Below are positions 56,620 through 64,000 of a stretch of 64,000 bases of DNA, piece by piece. This DNA comes from Brachionus rotundiformis. Its lineage: Eukaryota > Rotifera > Eurotatoria > Ploima > Brachionidae. Within the stretch, counting starts at the first letter, position 1; each line of letters opens with the position of its first letter. Location of the stretch: the NCBI GenBank assembly GCA_016802295.1, contig JAESIW010000208.1:544515-608514 (forward strand). Direction: 5' to 3'. The translations under genes and the position numbers were made by a program. The notes under the pieces were generated by a model. The model was not told the origin of the DNA. It did no database searches and saw only the letters and a program-made list of their open reading frames with translations.

Positions 56620-57000
56620 TATCACTATATCTAAAGACTTAAAGTGGTCAACTTACATTAATTCGTCAATCAAAAAAGCGAATAATATTCTTGGAATGAT
56701 TAAATAAACAAAATTCATTCAAATTTCATAATGAGGAATCAGTATAAAGACTAAAAAGCTTTTTTCAGACCTCATCTTGAGTTATAATTTAGAGACCTTA
56801 CTTGAAGAAAGACATAAACGCCATCGAAGCAATCCAAGACGAGCTATAGAAAATAGATAGAAAGACAATTAGTCAAAAACTGTGAGCAACGTCACACTTT
56901 TTTTACAAACAGGGTATCAAGCGTAAGCGTTTGGAATAGCCTCCCAAAAGAAGTAGTCCAACCAAATGGAATAAATGAATTTAAAAAGTCCATTTAAAGA
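56620..57000 (+). pseudogene. CR1/jockey-like 3' remnant
   Basis: SKDLKWSTYINSSIKKANNI followed by decayed text and FFTNRV...VWNSLPKEVVQP...FKKSI: the post-RT and terminal blocks of a CR1/jockey ORF2 with the middle missing. It adjoins the RTE-like relic B. Confidence 0.75.
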
Positions 57001-57179
57001 AGCAAATTACAATACAAAAAATAAAACAAAGCATTAAAAATTCATTAAATTTCAAATAATTTATTATTTAAAAATATTTTATATAAATAAAGAAATAATA
57101 AAATTTTGTCAATATTCTACAATAAACAAAATAATATAATTGATTACTTGACAATTTAATTCTAATTAATAATCAATGA

Positions 57180-58906
57180 TTAGTCTTGATTAATTGCGTA
57201 ATGCTTTAATGCTTCTTGGACATGAGCTAGAATGCACTCAGTGGGGGCTAAATTCTTGCTCTTATAGGAATTTAAAAACCACGACTCAATGCCTAAACTT
57301 TTGTCCCAATTTTCTGGCAAAAAAGTCGATCCACGTGACTCGAATTCAAACCCGTCTATCTTTTCAACCAAACACTTGGCCACAGGGCTCACATGAATCC
57401 TCTTTTCCTCACTAGTCGACTCGAATTTATTTGTTATGGTGCAATTGTTGCCAAAAAGGCAATATCTAGGCTGCTTGAAGCCAACAATTCCAGCAAGAAC
57501 TTCGCCCGAATGAATTCCAATTCTCATGCGAATTTCAGCGCCCTGAGGCGTATGATTTCTAGACGAAAACTTCATCATCAACAATGCCATCCATGCTATT
57601 TGCTGAGCGTGAAAATCAGATGGTTTGTGAAGACCACCAGCTACTATGTATGCGTCACCAATTGTCTCCAGCTTGTAAACATCCAGTATTTCACACACAT
57701 GGTCAAAATCAGTGTACAGCCTTTTGAGCATTTCAATAACTTCAATTGGCTGTGCCGAGCTGCATATTGACGTAAAGCCCACTATATCACTGTACAACAA
57801 TGTCACACAATTCAAATTCCGCGCCTGGACCTTCTCTCCTTGCCACAACAGTGAGGCTATATCACTTGGAAATATCATGTTTAATAAATTGATATTCTTT
57901 TGCTTGTTCTCTTCTGTTTCCTGTTGTGCTTCAACAATAGACTTGTTTAGCTTTTCCATTCTGGACTTAAGACCCTCTTGGGCTTTGGTTTGCTCTCCAA
58001 CTAAAATTATGTCCCTGGTATAGTCATGTATTGGAATATCAGAAATGAACAAACCTCGTCCGGTCAAGTCTTCTAGACTCGATATTACCGGCGAGCATAT
58101 AAACATCAGACAATCTGTCTCACTCAGGTACATTACTGAGCCCTTAAGAACCATCTCTGAAGCACAAATCTTCAGCACAAAGCCCATGTTTTGGTTGAAA
58201 AGCAGCTCGTCAAAGTCCAAGTTAAGCTTAGGTTTTAAAATTTCAAAATATGATCCAAATTGAACATTGTCAATGATCAAGTGACCGATCTGTTTGGTCA
58301 AACCATCTCCCAATTGACAGATTGAAAGATCGCGACTGATCAAAATTGTAAATGGATAGGTCGATTTGAATATTTCAACACTAATGCTCAAATCGTCTGG
58401 ATTGTCCGATAATTGTTCATTTTGGTCAAGTTGGTTTGAGTCTAAAATCACAGAAAATGTGAAGTGACCGATTGTTTGCACTCGAATGGGACAGTGGAAT
58501 ATGAAAAGAGCAGATGCTTCTATCAGTCCAGAGTAGAAATTTTGGAAAAACAGGCTTTCTTTTGGTGACTTGAAGTTTATTTTCAAATTTTTGTCCAAGT
58601 CTATCTCTGTGTGAAAAGTTGGCACACATTGGCCATGGAAAAGTGGTGCAAAATCTTGATGATTAAGCAAAGGCTCGTAAAATGAATTCAAATTGGAATA
58701 GAATGATTGAATTGATGAAGAAATTGACTCAAGTTGTCGATGATAATCATTGCATACATTTTTAAAATAAAAATAACCAAATTTTTTTTCGCATTGGTTC
58801 ACACAAATATCTAGATTAAAAATTTTATTAAATAACCAAAAAATAAAAACAATTTATGATTAAATTTTTAACAAAAATAATTCAAAATAGTCAGAATTCT
58901 AAACAT
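57180..58906 (-). CDS. GUCY1A: Soluble guanylate cyclase alpha-like subunit
   Basis: Two exons, complement(57180..58810, 58873..58906), intron 62 nt, 554 aa; the first exon (MFRILTILNYF) is the weakest part. In order: the C-terminal half of an H-NOX domain (to about residue 120) without the proximal haem His, an HNOBA/PAS domain (about 155-280), a coiled signalling helix (KAQEGLKSRMEKLNKSI), and a class III cyclase domain (about 345-515) with YSDIVGFTSIC, KLETIGDAYIVAGGLH, MRIGIHSGEVLAG and GNNCTITNKFES. Both metal-binding Asp residues are present (SDIVG, GDAY). GLHKPSD and PRYCLFGNN fit the alpha chain, which pairs with a beta chain to make cGMP in response to nitric oxide. Human alpha1 is about 690 aa, so the N-terminal H-NOX half is missing or in unseen exons. 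It diverges from the small gene at 58995 with 88 bp between ATGs. Confidence 0.85.
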
Positions 58907-58939
58907 ATCAATCTAGATTATTCAATTGATAAAATTTGA

Positions 58940-58948
58940 TATAAAAAG
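58940..58948 (+). promoter_or_regulatory. TATA box of third small paralogue
   Basis: TATAAAAAG, the same nine bases as in the duplicated pair at 9-10 kb, 46 bases before the ATG. It lies within 35 bp of the predicted guanylate cyclase start on the other strand. Confidence 0.6.
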
Positions 58949-58994
58949 AGCAGGATTTTTCTCTTGGTAAAATATATTCAAAAATATTCCAAAA

Positions 58995-59216
58995 ATGTCC
59001 TTTGATTTCCAATTCGCCGCTGCTTCCGCAGCTCTACCATTGTCGTTGAACAACAACTTTGCCCAATCTTCATTGCCAGCTCCAATTTCGTTCAACTCAG
59101 CTTCTTTTAGTGCTCCTTTGGACTTTTCATCATTGCAATTGTCCTCTCCATCATTTCCAGCTGATGCTTCATGGGCTTCAGCAAGTCTGGCCACTCCATC
59201 GACCAGTTTTTGGTAA
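58995..59216 (+). CDS. 73-aa paralogue of the 72-aa Ser/Ala/Phe-rich protein
   Basis: Diverged relative of the identical pair at 9114-9332 and 9949-10167: same MSFDFQ start, NNNFAQ(S/T)S, PISFNSASFSAP core, FP(A/S)(D/N)ASWA and a final aromatic (W instead of Y). Length is conserved at 73 versus 72. Differences are mostly frame-preserving substitutions, which supports real coding. Same TATA motif and a close AATAAA (59271). Function unknown. Confidence 0.75.
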   Translation: MSFDFQFAAASAALPLSLNNNFAQSSLPAPISFNSASFSAPLDFSSLQLSSPSFPADASWASASLATPSTSFW

Positions 59217-59289
59217 ATTCGAACAACTCAATATCCATAATTAAAATTCAGGAATTTTCTTTTTTGTTTTAATAAAAATTTTAAGCAAT

Positions 59290-60780
59290 TTATCAAAGAG
59301 TTATTTAATTTATTGATCTTCAATTCATCTAAAAATATGTCAACTCTCATTATAAATATATTTTTTTTATTTAGAATTTTCTAACTATGCACGAAAATTT
59401 ATACAAAAAATAATCATTTTTATTTTAAACTATTATCGTTTTATTATTTAAGACTTCATACACGCTACAATTAAAATGGTAGATAAGTAAAAAAAATTTC
59501 TGATTTCTGAACTTTAATTCATTTTTTTGTTTATTTAAATCTCTAAATTTATAATTTTCTTAAATAAAAACTATGATCGGTTGGCCACAAAATTGACCAG
59601 AACCCATCTATTTAAGAAAGTTATATGAATGGATTGTAAAAATGTCAAGACGTCAGACACAAACACTCATATCGAATTATTACTCTTTTGGATACATTTT
59701 CTTGGCATAATGACGCAATGGTTGAAAATCTCTTTGCTAATGAGCACAAAATTATGCTCGAGAATACAAAATTTGGCAATGTCGTGGTATTTTAAATAAA
59801 ACAAACCAGATACAGTCAGAAAACCAAGACATCAAGGTAGAAAGAGGATTACAATAGATGGATATATTTCTTACAATTCTTTCTGGCACCAATGTCGAAT
59901 ATTGGACATTGGCTGGTGTTAATAAATGCTTATTATTATTAGCAGATACCGCGGCCTTATTGGGTTAACATCTTGGTAAAATATGGCAGCAAATTAGAGA
60001 CTCTTTATTGCTAGCCGTTTGTCTGAATCAAGGAAGCATTTGTTGATTAGGCTTGAACGCTGCACTGAGACAGACTGTTCCAAACTTTACAACCTGATCT
60101 AAGCAAATTCAAGTGAAAAAAGAGTTGAATCAAAGTTTATTTTAAAATGGTCATTTATGAGATTTTGTTATGATAAGATGATAAAACTAGGAATTTTTTT
60201 AAGCATTAAATAAACAAAATTTGAATTTTAAAAACCACTTTTAAAATTAAAAAAAAAATTAAAAGATTATTTAATCAACATTTTTGAAATTTGATCAGAA
60301 ATCAATTGCTAATTAAGTTAACATAAAAAATTAATTTACCATAAACAAAATGGTTTTCTTTCCTGCTTAAAACTTTTAAATAATTTATTAACAACACAAA
60401 ATAATTGTTAATTTATATCTATCTTTATTTTGTGTATGGTATGATTTAAAAAAATTTTGTTATTTGCTAAAATAAGTGATCAATAAAATTAAAATTAATT
60501 AAAAAATTTATCATTTATATTTTTGTATTCAATTTTTGTTCCTATCTATTTACTGTATTGTTTAATGAGAAATTATTGTATAAATTAAACCAGCCAATTT
60601 CCGCTAAGCAGCTCTTTAATTTCCTAAATCCGGCCTTATTGGAAAAGCTTTTGATTCAAGTTGTCTTTTGAATCAAATAGTATGTTCTACAATCAAAAAA
60701 TACTCTTATCAAACTAATTATACTTCCAACATATCTTTCCAACCTAGAAGGAAATCAATATTCTTGATAAATTATCGAAT
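59290..60780. other. AT-rich intergenic stretch (1.5 kb)
   Basis: No gene recognised. Somewhat less AT-rich sequence at about 59600-60060 could be an old transposon fragment, but I cannot assign it. Confidence 0.5.
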
Positions 60781-60783
60781 TTA

Positions 60784-61803
60784 TTATGAAAACTTTAAGT
60801 CATCAAACAATAAAAACATCAATATCAAAATATAATTACTCAAATTAAAGCACAGTTGGTTCAAAACATGGCTGATGGTGCTCTCATTTAACTGCTGGAA
60901 TTTTCCACTCTCCAAATCTGTTTCACCAGCAACAAGATCAATGGATCTGATTAGATAAGCAAAGTTAATTAAAAATTAAGAAAAATTTTGCTCAATTAAG
61001 CCAGTACTTGGTAGAATTTAAATGTTGGTAATGGCTCATCAAGTCAATCAAGGCCTGGTGAGCATATTTTGCTGATGGTATCAAAATCAACCCCACTGAC
61101 TCGATTATATGCTCCAATTTTAGCTTTTCATTGTTTTCTGGCATATTGTTATCCAATTTTTTTAACAAATTTGCTGAACACTGATGAAAATATTATTTTA
61201 AAAATAAAGAATTAGTAGGAAAAAAAATCAATTACTCACTAAAATATTGTCATTGATTTTTTGCGCATAACAATTGGAAGTGAGTGGCAAATTTTCATGT
61301 TTAATAGAGTCAATTTTAAATGAGCCAGTATCATCGCTTTGAGCATAATTAGAAGCTTTGTTAATTTGTTTAGACGGAAATTTGAGTGTTGTATAATCGG
61401 AAAAGCTCGAGTTTACTTTACTCAAAATGTCTTGATTGCACACAAAATTATTTAATTGCGTATCTTGATTTTGGCAAAAATAATTATCTTGAAAATATGG
61501 AACAGGCTTGCTGGCCATGTTTGTTTGACAGCTCGAGCACACTTGATGTCTCACAAGCTCGTACTCTTTCATTAGCATGGCAAGAAATTCATTTTTGTGA
61601 CATCGAGTGCATGTGTTGTAACAATGGTTCATGTGGCAAATGCAGCACGAGCACGAGCTGGCACTGAGCTGGTATTCGTGATGGTCTAGTATTTTTTGGC
61701 GAATGAATGTTTCAATTACTTCTGTGTCATTGGGTTGATTTTTGAACCGCTTTTTGAAAAGTCTGTCACTCTGGTCCGAGGCACAATTACCCATTTTGGG
61801 CAA
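60784..61803 (-). CDS. Cys-rich protein with possible N-terminal lipidation (MGNCAS)
   Basis: Three exons, complement(60784..60946, 61008..61180, 61240..61803), introns 61 and 59 nt, 299 aa from the first ATG. The fourth residue starts MGNCASDQ, a textbook N-myristoylation plus Cys-palmitoylation site, so the real start may be Met4 at 61794. A cluster CSCCICHMNHCYNTCTRCHK, then VCSSCQTN, could bind zinc (about residues 51-95). The middle is Ser/Asn-rich. Exons 2-3 are helical (EHIIESVGLILIPSAKYAHQALIDLMSHYQ) and the C-terminus is hydrophobic (YILILMFLLF). The splices keep frame across all three exons. No family recognised; membrane-associated zinc-binding scaffold is inference. Confidence 0.6.
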
Positions 61804-62009
61804 TTAATATATTATTTGTCTTTTTTGTTTATCTAGTAAATTTCCTAATAATTAAAAAATATTCAAAAGCTGAATTTTTTATTAATTTTATTTTTATGCT
61901 AAAGATAAAAAGATAAGATAAAATTAATGTTAAAAATTGATCTCGAAAAAACTGTTCTACTTAAAAATTTAACCAAATAAGCTTTGACAATTGGTGAGAA
62001 TTAAATTTA

Positions 62010-62720
62010 AAGAAGAGCCATAGGATCCATTGGCCAGATATTTGCGCCAAGAAACATCATACAACAAAGCCTGGAGTGGAAAACCTCATTGATTCAAGAG
62101 AGCCTTTGATTATTTACACAGAGAAAACCCTTTGGGCCATATTGAGGAACTATGGCCTGTCACAGAAGATATCTAACTTGATAAAACTCTTCTACGAGAA
62201 ATTTTGGACAATCTAGAAGCTTTAAAGTGTGTACAAGAATCATGTATTCTCGGTCTAGCTCTGATTGTCATTAGGAAATCAACGGGGGTATGTATCTTTA
62301 AGATTTATTAGACTCAGTAGATGATATTACCAAAGACCCAGCGAATAACACTAAACCAACGAAGTTAATGGAGCCAAAACTTAAGTCATGTGCATAAACA
62401 CCAAATTAGATGGTTCACAAACTAAGTGTGTGTCATCTAATTCACATATTTGGCAAAGACCATTAGTGCAACTATGGGATCGACCAACTATAGTAGCTGT
62501 ATGATAAAATCAAAATTGATGTACAGAAGTGGATGCTGGGGAATGGTTGAATTTGATAGAAAAAGCCTTGATAGCTGCCAGATTGGAAGTTTGAGGAGGA
62601 TCCTAGGGATCCAAGAGTTTCAAAAAGGGCGACCAGCGCTTACATGGAAGTCAACAATCCCAAAAAAACTCACCTTAAATGTCTTTAAAGAGTTAAGATC
62701 ACTCATTTTTGGTCAAATAA
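62010..62720 (+). pseudogene. RTE-like retrotransposon relic D
   Basis: Heavily decayed text: GQIFAPRNIIQQSLEWKTSL, a GPY-MACHR...LTX-NSSTRN region corresponding to YGLPQKI..LIKLFYENF in relic A, SFKVCTRI, then GCWGMVEFD and SLRRILGIQ, and a final KRATSAYMEVNNP matching the GRP...TWRSTI end. Stops and shifts throughout. Confidence 0.65.
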
Positions 62721-62724
62721 TTTC

Positions 62725-64000
62725 TAAAATAATTCTAATAGCTTGATGACTCGAAAAATTAGGAAATATTTTCTAATAAAAACACTTGGGCAATAATCTT
62801 GATTTGAGGAAGGCTTGATTAAATTTTTTTTTAATATTGTATTAGCACATACAAAAAAAAACAGGAAATAGTTGATTATGTCATTAGCTTTGATCCCGAA
62901 TGAATCAATTAAATTACTTTTGTTAATATACACAATTAAAAAAAGGTGTTTAAAAATATTTAACAAAAAAATTTACCAAATTTAATATTGAATTAATTTC
63001 AGATAAGTATTTAAAAATGTTGTCAAAATTTTAATTTTTGTACATTTATAAAACTATAAATTCCATTTTAACAATTAATTAATATAAATGTATTAAACAG
63101 TTCAATAAAAATCTTATTTTAAATTTCGCTAACCTTTAAACAAGAAGTACCCTTTAAAAAAAACTTAATTATTGATAGTTCCATAATTGACAATTAAAAA
63201 ACCCTTTTTGCTAATAGATTTTTCTGATTATAAAACTTGAGACAAACTATTATACAAACTAATAATAATAAAAGAAAAAATTTAAAGTACATTAATAAAC
63301 TAAAAATTATTGCTCAAAATATAATTAGGATCTAAAATCTTGTAAATCGCTAATAGGATCACTTTTGGATTATTTTAAAGACATTTTAATGGAATAATTT
63401 AATTTTTTTTTGTTTATTTTTTTAATCTTAAGAAGCTATTGTTTTATTGAGTAAAGTGAAAAGAATGACAAATTATCTTCTATAAATAAATAAATTATTC
63501 CCATTCAATTATTTTAGTTTTACAGCGAAAATTATTTTTTTATTAAGCCAGATTTGGTGCATAAGACTTGGTACTGGTAAGCACTGGGAATACTTTTAAC
63601 CGAAAAGCAGGCAAAAGAAAAAATCTGGTACAAGCTCGGAATGATTTGGTCCCGAAAATTAAATCCTGACCTGTTTGGCAATTTAACCCAGCAACTTAAA
63701 GACAAATAAAAGAGTTCAAGTCCACTTTAGTCGTATTCATTAAGCATAAGGCTCCAGTTTTCGGTCCTATCTTTGGTCTTTTAACCAAGTTAAAATTTTC
63801 CAGAGCCAGAGATTTTGATTTTGATAAATTTGCAATTGTCAAAAATCATCCTCTTAAAAATGGCATAATTTTTACCTAATAGCAAAGAAATTCACTTAAG
63901 AGAAGAAAAATGCTTACTCATGGAGCTATAATGGATTCACAGCTAAATTGTTACGAGACTATTTATAGCAAATGTAGGAATATGATAACTAATTAACAAA
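62725..64000. other. AT-rich stretch to window end
   Basis: No gene supported. From about 63540 the base composition becomes more balanced, which could mark the edge of a gene continuing past the window, but no clear reading frame is visible. Confidence 0.45.

Noticed and set aside
62450..62746. 98-codon plus-strand frame as a gene
   Set aside because: Its content matches the C-terminal region of RTE-like relics; it is part of a decayed element.
1..64000. Bacterial features: operons, ribosome binding sites, CRISPR arrays, insertion sequences
   Set aside because: Spliced genes, histones, poly(A) signals and animal gene families show the window is eukaryotic.

Overview
The window looks like nuclear DNA from a small, compact, very AT-rich animal genome. 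Evidence: coding blocks broken by GT-AG introns mostly 48-62 nt long; AATAAA signals close behind stop codons; a divergent H2A/H2B pair, each with a histone 3' stem-loop; animal-type families (many-EGF secreted proteins, Kunitz, a Fez-like zinc finger, a soluble guanylate cyclase alpha-like subunit, a neuronal-calcium-sensor-like protein, a Shisa-like protein); and many decayed non-LTR retrotransposons and Tc1/mariner relics. A monogonont rotifer (Brachionus-like) would fit the base composition, tiny introns and EGF-rich proteins, but that is a guess. No tRNA, rRNA or CRISPR array was recognised.

Layout. 1-3.5 kb: six-finger zinc-finger gene with an eh1-like repressor motif, then a truncated retroelement RT/RNase H fragment. 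6-8.5 kb: CCDC86/Cgr1-like gene and a PAN2 WD40 half-gene. 9-10.2 kb: perfect 392-bp inverted duplication carrying a 72-aa gene of unknown function head-to-head with itself; a third paralogue lies at 59 kb. 10.5-17 kb: four-pass membrane protein, secreted Cys-rich protein, EF-hand calcium sensor, six-EGF protein. 18-20.9 and 26-28.8 kb: CR1-like remnants and two direct copies of a 1.6-kb unit holding a small intron-bearing gene (intact in one, broken in the other) plus a Tc1-like relic. 21.8-25 kb: eIF2B beta and the histone pair. 29-31 kb: intronless 641-aa gene, probably the most unusual protein here. 31.3-32.7 kb: RTE-like relic with nested insertions. 33-41.2 kb: UFD1, a seven-EGF protein and a 999-aa EGF/Kunitz protein with a young 192-bp tandem repeat. 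42-46 kb: foldback elements and a Tc1-like relic. 48-53.6 kb: PH-domain docking adaptor, Shisa-like protein, ribosomal protein P1. 50.5-56.6 kb: inverted pair of RTE-like relics. 57-59.3 kb: guanylate cyclase alpha-like gene divergent from the third small paralogue. 60.8-61.8 kb: putatively lipidated Cys-rich protein. 62-64 kb: another retroelement relic and AT-rich DNA.

The genes do not form an operon-like pathway. They are a mixture of housekeeping genes (eIF2B beta, UFD1, RPLP1, histones, CCDC86, PAN2) and signalling/secreted genes, separated by AT-rich spacers into which transposons have inserted. Exon joins below were worked out by hand from frame, GT/AG sites and remembered family conservation; none was checked with transcripts or database searches.
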